Source: Onchocerca lupi (taxonomy: Eukaryota > Nematoda > Chromadorea > Rhabditida > Onchocercidae). Taken from it: a stretch of DNA of 64,000 nucleotides. Shown piece by piece: positions 12,180 through 26,300 of the stretch (the stretch's first letter is position 1; every line of letters begins with the position of its first letter). Made by a program: the position numbers and the translations under genes. The stretch is from assembly GCA_028564675.1 (NCBI GenBank), contig JAOVVO010000081.1, forward strand, positions 1 through 64,000. The letters are read 5' to 3'. A model generated the notes under the pieces. That model did not search any database, was not told where the DNA came from, and saw nothing but the letters and a program-made list of their open reading frames with translations.

Positions 12180-12640
12180 TTCAATATTTGAAAAACAAAC
12201 TTCCTGGAAACAACTGGAACTTCATCTCGGTCACTGATAAGTAGGTTTAGCGTAAATGGTAGCTCTAGATCATCAAACTGCAAATCCTTTATAAATTGAA
12301 AATATCGAAATGTTCATTATGCCAATAAATTCGAATCTTTCCAAACTCTAGGATTTATCAATATCTTGAAAGTACTCAATAAAATTAGGCCTAATTTCGC
12401 ATTTTCCAAGAAAACTTCGAGAACGAACGAAGTAATTACCATATCTGCCTTGAATTCCTTAAATTCACCTTCAGGTAGCTTAGAACTATCCTGCTTTATT
12501 TCTAGCAACTTCTTTTTAATATTCTCTAAGATCAAAAGAGAGTTCTGGAAATCAAGCTCAGACAACCGCATAGCTAGATTTGTTGATCAAACAATGTGGT
12601 AAAGTTCAATATCACCGTTTCTTCTTGAAGTGAAATCCTG
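12180..12640 (-). mobile_element. Decayed BEL/Pao-like gag N-terminal region
   Basis: An 84-codon minus-strand ORF (12317-12571) reads MRLSELDFQNSLLILENIKKK and onward, a charged helical block of the kind found before DUF1759 in Pao gag proteins. Reading further (~12250-12180), the bases match an LPTFSGDPREFQLFWRSF-type DUF1759 motif only if several single-base indels are allowed. A stop sits just upstream of the ORF. The block lies ~560 bp downstream, in element direction, of the second LTR-like repeat. It therefore probably marks a second, older insertion of a related element. The gag assignment is an inference. Confidence 0.45.
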
Positions 12641-13132
12641 AAAGCAGATTTGTGAATCGTTAAATTCAAAATCGCCAAAACAATAGAGGAAACCTTATGT
12701 CACCGAAATTTGAATAAAAATGGCTTCGCCTAATCTCTGCTTTTTATAAAAATCTTTTAGCATCGTCTTTAGTAAGAATTAGATAGCAAGAAATATGCTT
12801 TCCTAAACGACGATGCAATAATTTATATCTTAGAAAAAATAAGAAGTCCTAATAATGAGAAAAAACAAATGAATTTGTAGTTTAAATTGTCGATCATTTA
12901 TAATTACAACCTAAATTCAAATTAAGTAAAAATGGAGGCTTTTTATAATTCTATAATTTAAATAAGTTTCGTGCTATGCAAGGATCAAATATTTCCAACA
13001 ATCACCATTACTATAGAAAGGTCATTTCGTCGACATCCTACAACTGCAACATAAGAATCAAACCAATTGAAAACAAAAAAATTTTTTCATGTCTCAATTC
13101 TTTGGAACTAATTTTACGGAATGAAGTTAAAA

Positions 13133-13738
13133 TGAAACAGTAACTCAAAACACTTTTAATGACATAATTCTTTTCAAATATCATCGTTCGTTGAAGATCA
13201 AACAACAATCATTCACTGATATTGTTTTGAAATATTTTTGTCACCTTTCATGTTAATTAGATTTTATTATTAATTTTTATGCATCCAGCACAAGAGAAAT
13301 ACAACATCGAAAAAAGTAAAAAAAAAAAAGCAACGGCAAAGTAAGAACTAGAGTTAATTACTTAAATTATTTTAATTAATGTGCTACAAACATTCAAATA
13401 ATTTATATTTAAGGTATGAAGAAATGATGATAATAGAAAATACTATTGCAGCAAACAATACAAATTGCATTTATCATGTTGCATTCCAAACAGCACCATT
13501 TATAATTAAAAAATTCTATGTCACTTCATAAAACATTATATTTGAATTCCTGTGTTGGTTTCAAAAATTAAATTATTCCAATTTATTTGAATCTCTGCTA
13601 AACTCTACAAAATCAATTCCAGATTAATGTTCCAATTTTATTTGAAAATTTTTCATTTCTTCTGCTAAAGCATAAAATGATATCATTTTTCAAATTTCCT
13701 ACAAAATTATCAACAGGATGAGAAATTTCGCTTTAAGA
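13133..13738 (-). repeat. Putative BEL/Pao LTR, copy 2 (direct repeat with 2159-2760)
   Basis: This is the same ~600-bp sequence as 2159-2760, same orientation, roughly 90-95% identical by eye. On the minus strand it ends GTTACTGTTTCA, matching the CA end of copy 1. Its other end reads TCTTAAAG where copy 1 has TGTTAAAT, so the terminal TG may be mutated. The decayed gag-like block at 12180-12640 lies on its downstream side. Confidence 0.7.
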
Positions 13739-14315
13739 AAAAAAAAAGTAAACTCAAGAATTCAACTCAAATTTAAATTAAATTCAAGAATTTTTCTTTT
13801 TTTCTCCCGTTTCAATAACATTGGATCCCGCTATATCCGAAAAATTCGAATGATATTTGCAAAAAAACGTTTTTTGTAAAAATATATTTTCCTTGATGAT
13901 TTCGAGAGGGCAGCATAATTTGAACAAAAAAGCAATGCATGTTTATCATATAAGGCACATAAATACATATGAAACGCGATAATATCGTTTAATCTTTTTT
14001 AGAAATAATTTTGAGAAAATAAAAATATTGACATTTCTCAATCCTCTTCTCTCAACTTTCAATTTTCTAATATTCGTTTCATCATATCACTTTTAAATTG
14101 TTCATTTCGCTAATTAAAAAAACTGTAGTGAGATAATTAAACAATGATCAGTTTCGTCAAGAACATTTTCGAAAATTCGTTCATTTCAAAAATTAAAACT
14201 TTGAAATTTTTGCCGCTTTTTCAAAATTTTTCATAACAGATTATTGGGCAAGAATTTGATAATTGAGCAAAAATTATACAAATATTGCAAAAGAAAGCAA
14301 AAATACTTCCTTATC
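13739..14315. other. Downstream flank and 3' UTR region of the integrin gene
   Basis: AT-rich sequence between the second LTR-like repeat and the integrin stop codon. Part of it should be integrin 3' UTR. I cannot place the cleavage site with confidence and see no other gene. Confidence 0.45.
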
Positions 14316-17300
14316 TTATACTCGAACACCATGTCGTTCCTCGGAATACATGTGTGGATGCGCAAATCGAACTTGACTATCCGCATACATGTCTTCATTT
14401 TTGGTATTATTATTGTAAGTAGCTTGTTCGGTTGGTGGCCTATTACGTTTGAAGAAACCACACTGAAAAAAATTTTGATTCAAATTTAAACTTTTTCAAA
14501 CTTGATATAAATGATCAATTAAAGTTTTGCAATCTTTTATACACAAATATATTTTAATAGTACGACGTAAATGGCGTGACAAATAAATCAGTTTATGATA
14601 AAAACAGTGACGAAAGAATCAGACCAATTTACATGCATTATATTTACTCATTTTGAAATTTTTTCGATGTTAAACTTCAATTTCAGGCTAAATAACAAAA
14701 TTTTGGCAAAATAAATCAAAAATTATCCACTTGATTTATAGAGTATAAAAAAAAGCCCTACAGGCCTCAAAAAAAAAAAAAAAATTCATGGAATCAAAAA
14801 ATTCGCTGAAATTCAAACTTATTTCAGAGTCCTTTTCTGAAATAAATAAGTTCTCTACGCATATACTAATTAATATTTTGTTTTTTTTTTTTTTTTTTTT
14901 AAATTTTAAAGTTAAGAAGATTACAGTAATAGTTACCCTCCAAAGACACAAGATGAGAAGTGCCAAGATGATCAGTCCAATAAGAATAGCAATTAAATAT
15001 AGCCACCATGGTACACCACGTTGCGCTTGTTCTGGATCCGTTGGATTCACGTCTGTGGTTACCTGAGAAATAACAAGAAAGTTGCTAATGATTTGGTGCG
15101 TAGAAAATCACTTATTCGTTTTAAAATGTAACGTAAAGCATTATTATATATTAAAAGAATAGAAGAAAATGATAGAAATTTATTCTTATGCCATAATTAT
15201 TGCCAAATGCTGTTTGAGTTATATTTTTATTAATTTAATCATAATTTCCTTATGAGAAAAATTGAGAGTAATTTTTTCCATCTAGAACATATAAAATACC
15301 GCGACAAGTTGTGCCGGTGGATTATATCGTGGCACACTGGGTAATGCTGATATTTTAGCTATGCCAATGGAGGAAATATCCGCTTCATAGATGTTATTAT
15401 CGATAAGCGTATTCACAGCTAAACGAGCATAAATTTCCACGAGAACAAATTCATCTTCATTAAGCCGTCGAATATCACATTCAATATGCGTACAGTTTTC
15501 TTTGTTACAGCTCTGAAAATGAAGAATTATTTGCATGAAAATTATAAAATGAAAAATTCTTAAATTCTAAAATATACTTCAAGAGAACTTAGAAATTGAT
15601 CAATTAAACGAAATGAAAAAACCTTCGTTTTAGGTAAGATACCTCAGTTCCTGATTTATTTCTTCTTCTTTTAATTTTGTTTACTTTTTCGTTTATCTAA
15701 TTGGTAATTACTAAGTTTTTTATTTTTTACTTATCACTTCAACTTTTAGTTCGAGAAACTTACAATACTGGCTCTATTGAGAGGTCCTTTGTATTCAATT
15801 GCTTTTCCAGCAGCTTTAGCCATTCTAACAGCTTGTTTCATATTATCTTTAGCCTGAATAACTCGAGTTCTACGCTGATCCGTAAGCATTTGCTGATGCG
15901 ACCGTTTGATCTTCTGTCTTCCGACCATATGTTGTGCTTGAATTTGCATTCGACGTCGTCGCAATTTGTAATCATCGTACATCTCTCGAACGTGTTCCTC
16001 ACGTCTGTAATGCTGCACAGGCATCTGCTCATCGTAGATGATGGCTGATGGCGTCGGAATGTGCTCATTTGAGATCTAAAAATATGCATTTAATTTTGTA
16101 CTTAATTTAAAAAATGTATGCAAAAAAGACGATAAAAATATCTTCTGCAGAAGCCGAAAAATGTTTTCTGCGAAGGAAGGATCCTTCTGAAGATTAATAA
16201 AATTGTGAGTTGGCAATCCTGCTGTTATCAAATGATATCAGAAGTACTTGTTTGTCTTATGGTTGAAATTAATCAAATTTAGTGCAATTTTTTGAAAGGA
16301 AATTAAATAGTATTTGAACTTGTACTCAATTTTGATCGCTTATAAATTAAAATTAATGACGGAGAAAGACCTAATGAAATATCCAAATGAACCAAAAAAA
16401 AAATGCAATTTTCGAAATTTTATGGAAGAGTTCTTTGCATTAAACTTATTTGAGATTTTCATACTAGTCTAAAAAGCGCAATGATAGAAGATTCGCAACA
16501 ACTATTTGCATAAGATATCATGGCAAAGAAATCGATTAAAACATATCCTCATATATACAATAATTATCTTCAAATACGGAAAAGTTGTTACCGTTAAACT
16601 ATCCGGATTGATATTTTGCGCCTGTTTTACGCGGCATTTTACTTTGTCTGCATCATTCACCTGTGGTTCGTCAATCAAATACAACAAATGTTTCCCATTT
16701 TCAGCAAAACTTGGCCAAATGATATCTAATGAAGCACCACTGATGGCACTTGGACCACGATTTATAACCTAAAGTTTTTTTCTCGGTGATTAATCAACTA
16801 GCGCTAAAAATGGATAGCGTTTGAGCGGCAGACTTATACTTTAACTTAACTTCTGGTTCATCTCAAAGCATCATTTCTGCTTACCAAAAATGGCCTACAT
16901 GGAGCAAACATTCAATGCCTATGCTTCATTCAAGCAAGCAAGATGTCATAATCATTGAAAGTTTGAGAATTGATTGAACACGTTTTCATCCCACAATTCC
17001 TCTAATCATTCGCTTTTCCGAATTTAACAGCTTCATTACAAATTCCCGTTTTACTAAGAAAAACTTCAGATAGTTCGATTAGTCTTTCGCTTCTATACTA
17101 GAATAAGACTATTGATTTGCAAATTAGAATTGCCTAAATTTTCGAATTTAAATTAATAATTTAAAAATTAGGTGATAAATTTAGAATTAAACGGAAATCA
17201 AGGCATATTCTGAGAACATTATCTACCTGGTACAGATGACTAACAACGGGACCAATTTCGGAATCAAAAATAGGATCACTTGGAGTTCGATTTCGGATCG

Positions 17301-20300
17301 AATAATCCAATTGTTCTGGTGTTGATCGGCCAACCAATGAAAGTTGTGCTTTAATCTCGACTGGAACTTGAACGATCAATTCATTGTCGACATCATGGCC
17401 GAAAGCTTCTTCATTAGTACTAAAGAGAGGTATGAATAGAATGAAGCATATAATTAACTGCTATAGTTCTAATTAGTTATTTTACTAATTATTTCGTGAT
17501 TGAACTTTGAATCTATCATTTCGCAATAATTCATAAATCTGTCACAGATTATTCAATAATTATTATTCCAAGTCTTGAAATTCTATTGCTAAGAAAAGAA
17601 ACAAGCAAAAAATCATATAAGATTCTTGTGATCATTTTACGTAATTTGAAAAATGTGATACGTTATGGTTCTTGTCAAATTAGCATTGCTTCATATTCTT
17701 CATCAAATCAATCTTTCATTCAATCTTAAATGATTGTGGTTATTAAGAAAATCTTAAATTAGATCAATAAATAGGTATAATTATTCATTACCTATTGACA
17801 GACATTTTAATTTCGACAGCTTCATTCGTGGCATCTACCTTAGTACCCGTCAAACGAAATCCAAATTTGGCTTCACTATTACTTGATAATGGATTTCCAA
17901 TATCACACACAAATACGTATTCCTCATCTTTTCCGGTTTTAGACTGCGGTGAACAGCTAAGAGGCTGCTGAAAAGTTTTGAAAAAACAATTCTCAATTCT
18001 TCAAACAAATTACAAATCAAATCACAGTTCGATCAGATTTTTTTCCCACAATTTTCCACTTAACCAGATTGAGTCGCAGCAGTACAGTTTATAGAAACAC
18101 GCTTATTCGAATCAAACCAAACTTATAGAAAGCTATAAAAATAAAATTTTTGATTTTTGAAAATTCTTTAATTTGATGTAATTTCATCATTCAAGTTCAT
18201 GACATCATTCCCATTCATAAGATGCAGAAAATTTTTAAAACATTTTAGCGATCAATTATAGCCCTGTAAAATAAGTCAACATTATATGGCCTAAATCACG
18301 GTTTTTTTTTTTTTTAATTTAAATTTCAACTAAATGTTCTGTGATCTCAATTCTCTTGATAATGATTCCTTTTACTTTTTTGGTTATCAAATATGAATTA
18401 AATATTCTTTATTAAATGTTTGTGCAAACCTGTGTGGCATAATTCTCGACACCACCATATTCGAAACCTGGTGGTATTGTGATAAAAAATTGCGACTCAT
18501 GCGAATCCTCTCCATGATTTGCGACTGTCACATTAACAATTAATGATTGATCAGCTGCACCAATGGTGAATTTCTTCTTATTCCTTAATTCATTAACAAT
18601 TAAGCAGTTGCCAATAAACAGGCGTTGACTTTGAAATTAACCTTGAGTTAATTTTGTAGTTTTGAAAATTTTTTTTTTTTTGATTTTTTTGTTGAAACAT
18701 TTAAGGTTTTAGATGTTTGGGACATTTGAATTGTTTTCAATTTTAAAATATCTAACATATTTTAGTATTTTCGCTGTTTTATTTACGACAAAAGGAGTGG
18801 TTCAACTTTTATTAATTTTTGTTTGGTACATTCTTACTTTTTATTTTTTTGATGATTGTTTTTTCTTTTATTCCTTATGGTAAGTGAACATAAATTTAGC
18901 GGAATTTTAATGCTTACAGAAGCTTCAGATTCGGCAGAAATTTTCGAAATTTATTAGATAAAGTAATTACACTAAAATATTGATTGCTTATCAGTCATCG
19001 TATTTCTAACGATAACTGCTTTACTAATCATTCTAGCTATTATTAATGATGCAAAGAAATCAAAAATTCTTCTATTCATTAGATTATATCCCAACAATCA
19101 ACTCTTATCATTTAACAATCGAAACTATTAATGGAAGAATTAATTAAAGTAATTCGTAATTCGTAAATCATAACTATCATTCATGACAGATTAAAAATAA
19201 TTTATACTGATATATTTGATAATTTGATAACTTACGAAACGGCATGTACTTGTAAATCTGGAACACATTTCTCATCTGGACCACAATTTTTATCTATCGG
19301 AAGCTAAAAATTACCATTATTTTATAAATTTGAAAGATTAAACCAACGTTTCGTTTAATCTGAAGAATAAAAAACATAAGTTTCAGCATAATTTTCTCCT
19401 AATTTAATTATTTGAAATACCGTACTTCAACTTCAAATGCCAACGGTACGGTAGTATCCAATGCAGGTTCCAGATGACCAGAAGTTGATATACCAGATAA
19501 ACGTTCTTCATAACTATAATTCGCTATGATATGTATTGGATTTAATTTATCACGTATTGAATCCTGCAAATGCATTTTATGAAATAACTGAAATTAATGA
19601 TCATTTTGACTATTTTTTGTGGTAATTTGATTCAATTTCAAAATTTCAATTCGACTTCTCACTGAAATCCATTGATTTAATGGTTTGATTCAGAAATCTA
19701 AATTGTTGCAGAAATTTTACATAAAATTTCGATTTTCTAAATCTTTAAAAAAAAAAATCTCATAGCGATTTTTCTTCTTAGGTATGAAGACATGAAAAAT
19801 TAATTTTTTTAGATTTAGAAAGTTTTTTTTTTTTGAATTTCAGTTTTTTAAATCTGAAAATAACATACAGAAACATAAACATCGTATGTTTCACAATATT
19901 CGTGTCCTTTCCGGAAATGTATGATTTGTTCGATTATATCTGGTTGTTCACGTGATACTGCTTTTTTATGAACTTTCGTGTTTCGTTTATTGTTCTGAAA
20001 AAATAAGTTGGTGATTATTTGAAATAAGATTAAAAACATATGAATTAATCAAAATCCGACAAATTTTTGGGAAATTTTCAAAAAAAAAAAAACTGACAAA
20101 TTCGTTTACTTAGTAAATGCGAACAACAAATTAAATTTGAAATTGTTTGCGATAATGGACAAATTCGCAAAATTTTTAAAGCACAATAAATACAAAGCGC
20201 AATTTAAAATTTGCTCATTTTCTTATCAAAATCATTGAAATATTCGTGTAAATGATAGAATAAACCAATATTATTCATAATTTTCATTTTAGTAACAAAA

Positions 20301-23300
20301 ATGGAAAGTATGCTTATTACTGTTCTTCCACCATTATATATTCAAAAATAAGTTATAAATTCAAATATATGATTAATTTTATGAAGAGAAATCTTAAATA
20401 AGCCAGAAATTTTCTTTGCTTCATTCATTAGATTTTACTTGACCATTTAATGACCTATTTGGCTACTTTTATGCAAATATATTTCAATCTATACTTCTCT
20501 TTTATTTTAGCAATAATTCAACTTCGCGTTACAAATGCTTACCAAATCACGTCGTCTGAAAAATGCTCGTGGTGTGATAGTTTTCTTGGCATCAAGCTGA
20601 ATGAGCAATTTCAGATCAATATCAGGTGGTGATTGACCTTTGCCCTCGTACTTCATACAAAGCTTCAAATGTTCACTGAAATTATTGCAAATAATCTAAT
20701 CTAACTTATCGGATGATATGCTAATGATAAGCCCTTCAAAAAATTGATTTAAAATTTAACAAAAAGTTTTTCATGGATAGAATAATTACCAGAATATAAT
20801 GAATAATAAAATTTTTTGAAAGTTGAAAAAATTTTATAAAAGTTAAAAAATAGAATCAATTCAAAAAGAGTTCTTTGAAACTTTTACTTAATTGAGAGAA
20901 TGAAAAAGTAAAATTTAGTTCACTAATTGAATTATTGAGCATTTCAAAAAATACGCACCAGGCCATCATTCCAAACTCGGTTGAGCAAGTTTTATCTTCA
21001 ATATTAATTGATTTCTTGGCCTTAGTTAGTGAACCTGTTACTGTAACCACTGGTTTCGTTTTAAATACCACTGCATGAGCACTTTGATAGGCACCAACCG
21101 CAATATCTAAATTTCTATCAATCAATTGAACAAGTAATTATCACAATGCTAAATTCAATCCAAACAATGGATTAGCATATTTAATTAGAAAATTTTGAAA
21201 TTTTCTAACCTGGATATTGATTTTTATCGATATCTTTGCCACCAGCAAGTGAGAATCCAAATGCTTTTAAATCAGCGCTTACTTTTCGTGCTTCAATTTT
21301 TTGTGTTGGTTCCTTACGTACGCCATTTTTGGCTCCGTGATATACGTATACAGCACCTCGGCCATCATCACCATCATATGGTGCACCAACGATGAAATCT
21401 GTTAGGAAATGTAATTTGCTTGAAAATCTCATACTAATTAAATGGAAGAATTGCAATGTATGAAAAATGCAATTAAACGATAACATTTATTTAATGACAC
21501 ATGGTAAACAAGTAAAAACAAATAACAATAAATATAAACAAACAAAGGGAAGTAAGATAAAAATAAATAAATGTTTAGAAAACAAAAAAATGAGCCTAAA
21601 GCTAAACACTTTAGAAGTTCTGGCTGAAATATTTCAATTTATTTATTTTTTTTGAATTAAGTTGTATGTCAATTTTAAAATTACCATTATAGCCATCCTG
21701 ATTTAAATCACCAGTAGCTGCGATGGAATAACCGAATCGTGACCATTCGGTATGTCCCAATAATGATTCCCATTTGGGAAAATCATGCTGCAAATTAATT
21801 AGTTTTAATTAATTTAAAGATGAAAGTAATCAAAACATATGAAAGAATTTGAGTAAATATTATTCTTTTTTGATTATTCCTTTAACAATAGGCATATCGC
21901 GATTTGATATAAGAGAGAATAAATTCTTCGAGTAAGAATTCATGCAGAAATAAATATTTATAGAAGAAATTTAATATTTCCAATAAAAAGTTTTTACAAA
22001 GATTCAGAAATCATCTCAATAATTTGCAAATTTTGGAAACTCGAAAATTTAGTAAAAATTGCGCATTTAAACTCACATCCGGTCCTTGGAAGAAAATCAT
22101 AACTTTGCCAATATCATAACGAGGCTTATGTTCTTGGGTTTTCACATCCATTACTGTCTTATAATCAGTATAAAATGGTGATCCTACGATAATATCATCA
22201 TAACTGAAAAATAGAAATTATTGTAATTAAATATATTTTTTGAATATTCCCTTTTTAGTTTACTTAATTTTAGTCAAATAATTATAATTAATAATTGATG
22301 CTTCGATTCCTCCCTGATAATTTCTTTAATAGCTTAAATGAGAACATAGAAAATCCCGAAATCGATCATATCAAAAAAATTCAAAAAACTTAAATCAAAA
22401 ATTACCAACCCATCATTATTCAAATCGGTAACTGCCACAGCAGCACCAAAGAATTGTCCTTTCTGTCCATTTTTATCAGTTAAATTCTTTAGTGATATTA
22501 GTTTATGGTTGAAAATATAAACCTGAAAGAGAAATTTTTCATAAAAATAGTTTAAATTTTGGAATTTCAATAAATTTTAGTGAAACAAAACACAAGAAAA
22601 TTGCAGAAGTGCACGAAATCTTTAACTATGAAATTATTTTCAAATTGATCAAAAGAACAGAAGAAATCAAAATTTTCGAAAATATTTCTGAACAATTATT
22701 ATTTTAAAAAATTAAAATAAGAATCTTCAAAAAATAAATATTACTAGAAATGAGATAAAAACTTACAGCACCAACAAGATCGTTGCCACGTGGTACTCCA
22801 GCAACCGCATCATCCAAACCATCACCATCAAAATCTCCTATAGCCAACGAATAACCTATAATTTAAATAGAAAATATATTATTTAATATCTAATAAATCA
22901 AATCAAATTAAATTTCAACTATTTCGAACTTTTCAAGTCTAATTCAAAAATGAAATTTATTTTATTTGCATCAAAATTTAGCAAAAATAACGATTTTAAT
23001 TTAAAAAAAATTAAGAATTAAGAATCAATTGCAATTTATGATGATTGTATAAAGTTGAATCTTAAATGGAAAAGTTTAAATTTAAATACGTTTCCTTTTT
23101 TTTAATTAACTTACCAAGATTGTAGTTATCATGATGCGCCGGGCCATCATGTGTATTTGGTCGATCTGATTGATTATGGATATTTTGCGCAAATACCGTA
23201 CCTTGCCAGTAATATGCGCCGGGAGCACCGATGTACAGTTTCTCTTTACCGTCATCGGGAATTGACGCGCTGAAGCCACACATACCGTATCCAAAACGAT

Positions 23301-26300
23301 GATGACCATGGCGAGCAGCTGAAATTCAAATCAATTTCAAATCTAATATTGACGAATTGTAAGTCTCAGTTAAAACTAAAATCCAAAACTCGAAAACTTT
23401 ACAATATTATTCGTGATAAAAAATTTGAAAACGATCATAATAGTATAAGTGATATCTAAATTCTAAAATAATGATAATAGCAATACTAAAATCTAAATTC
23501 GAAGGCTGTGACAATAGTAAATTAGGACTTAAATTCGAAAATTGTGATAATAAAAAAAATTAAAATCCAAGTGCAAAAGTTAGTGAAAATAGTAAAATTA
23601 AGATTTGAAAGTTGCAATGACAATCGTGATAAGAAATCCAAAATTTCGATAATTTTAGTAAAATTAAAATCTATGATCCGAAAGTAATGAGCATACGTTC
23701 TTGCCGGCATGAAGCAAATTCTTCAATATTTTCGAAACCATTTGTTGCATAGAAACATGTACCAACAGGTTCGACAACTTCGAACTTCGAGAAGAAATAC
23801 TTGTAATGAGGTGCACATACCTAAAAAATCAATAGAATGATTTTTTATCCTCACTTTTCTTTTCTCAAAAAATTTAAACTTATAATCAATCATTGATTTG
23901 ATAACTTATCAGATGGTTGTTGAAAAAAATAATAATGAAAAATGTATAAATTTATAAACTAACCACGACAGAATTGCCCTTCTTAGATACTCTAACGGTA
24001 GCACCTAACATTTGACCTGATTTTTCCTCAATTTGTAACAAATGAGATCCATTGAGTCGTTTTTCATTACCTGTAATGATTTGCAAAAAGAAAGTTTTTT
24101 TTTTAAATTACAAAACTTTGAAGATGATAAATGTTTCTTGATTGCAAAATCTAACTTGAAAATTTCATTGGAAAAAAAAATTCCTTTTTTTGATTTTTTT
24201 GCAAAAATGGCGAAGAATTTTAATTCATAAAGTGACTAATAGTTAGCATTCACTAGCAAACAAACTTAGGCACTTTTTTTTACATTATAATAATAATATT
24301 TAGTTATAAATATTTAATTTAAATCTAATGTAATGCATTAGAAAAAACTTAGTTTCTTCTTTTAAATTTAAAATTTCTCGAAATATTTTTTTTTTCTTTT
24401 TAATGAATATTTTGTATGATTGCATCTTTCTGTATAAATTCATACAAAATATACCGAATTTTTCCGATTTATTAAATTTACTTCAGATAGAAAATTGCCT
24501 CTTTCCCGCGTAATAATCTTTCCGCGACTTCTCATGTATTTTTATCAGATTTTTCATTAGATATTTTTCTTTTCCTTTCCATTTGCGTTTCTATATATTT
24601 GTCAGACAAAATATTGTATATTATCGACACATTCTATTTCGCTGTTAAAGAATTTAAAAAATTGAAAGTATGGAATCATAATCTATAATGGAATTTTTCA
24701 AAAATTAGAATGGATGAAATGGAAGAAAAATTCATAGACAGAAATGCTAGATGATTTTAATTTTTCTGAATTCATCGAACTATCAACTAGCAAGAAGAGA
24801 TGGAATTTATTTCAGGCTAGCTTAGTTTAATTCTAGAAGAAAAGGAATTTAAATATTGATTTTGTCAGACGAGTACAAGTTAATGATATCATTATTTTGA
24901 GCAAAAAAAAAGAAAAAAAACCGAATGTTAAAGATAAGTTATTGCAAAATTTAAATTGAAGTTTATAGATGTGGAAATATCATATTTCAATAAAAGTATT
25001 TTTACCATTTTAATTGATAAATGGAAAAATTCCGAATTCGAATATTATTTAAGGCAGTTATTTGTTAATCAGTTAGTTGACAAATAGATCTTATCATTTA
25101 ATTGGGATTATTAATATTGCTGGCCTATTGATCAAAGATGCGCTTATATCAAAAACTTTATGTCTTATATTAATTTGGCTGCTTTATTCAAAATGTTAGC
25201 TTATTAATTGTGTCTATTGTCCTCGAGATAAATATGCTAATATTCGATGCTGCTAATTGAAATAATATAAAAATAATTCAAAAAACAGATTGAACGGAAC
25301 AGTGTAAAAAATGAAATCGCAAGATGGTCTAAAAAGAAAAAAAAAAGATGAGAAAATGCATGAAGATAAAGCAATTAATTCTGAAAAATAAAACGAAAGT
25401 GAAAATATGAGAGAAATATTTTTCACATTTCAAATGAGCATTTAGACGTAAATATGTATCGTTATGTCATGCACGGAATACGTGGAATCGCAAATTTTCT
25501 TCAAGAAACACGTATATCTCAAATAGCTTTTCTTCACGAAACACGTATGTTTCAAATTTTTATTCCCCACGGAACACGTATATCTCAATTTATGTATATA
25601 AATGCATTTTTGATTCAGTATCCACATATCTTTTTGATTTAATGAAGAGGAAGAAAAAAATAAAAAAAATTTTGAGAAAAACAGGAAACACCTCATTAAT
25701 AAAAGGAATAAAATTCAAAAAATTAATAACGGTAATTAAGTGGGAATTTTCGAAGATATTCATTATTCCACAAAAAAATCGGAAAGAGATTTACGAAAAA
25801 GGATGTAGAATTGAAAGTAAAGCTTTTAAAGAAAGAAAAAGTATAAAATAAAGTTAAAAAACAGGGAAACCGGAACCTAAAAGTTGCAACATTAACAGGA
25901 ATAAGGGATCGGCCAAGTTCGCGAGAAAAAAAAATAAATAAATTTGTAAAAATGAAAAAATAAGAATTTAACGATTTGCTAAAATTTAAAAAAAAAAAAT
26001 TTCATCTCATTTTGGGAACATTCACTGTGGACTTTCTTAAGGCCTTTTCTGCCTGATTTTATGAAACCATAATTTAATTTGCAAATTTTAATTGTACTTT
26101 TCAATAATTTATGAGTAATTCTGGCATATTCTGGGAAATCAATCGTAGTGATAATCGTGGAGAATTTTTTTTTTGTACTATTTTTAGATGTTTAATTCTT
26201 ATAAAAGAAGGCAAGATATTTCAACTTTTTCCGAATTCTGTCTAAATATTGAATTCGAAAAAATGCATGTTCTTTATTCTAACATAAATTACACTTCAGA

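Noticed and set aside
15746..16089. Plus-strand and second minus-frame ORFs over the integrin basic exon
   Set aside because: Shadows of the integrin exon, whose splice phases fit only one frame.
25442..25851. Overlapping ORFs on both strands of the integrin intron
   Set aside because: They are produced by the 33-bp minisatellite and a Lys-rich A-tract, with no splice or start support.
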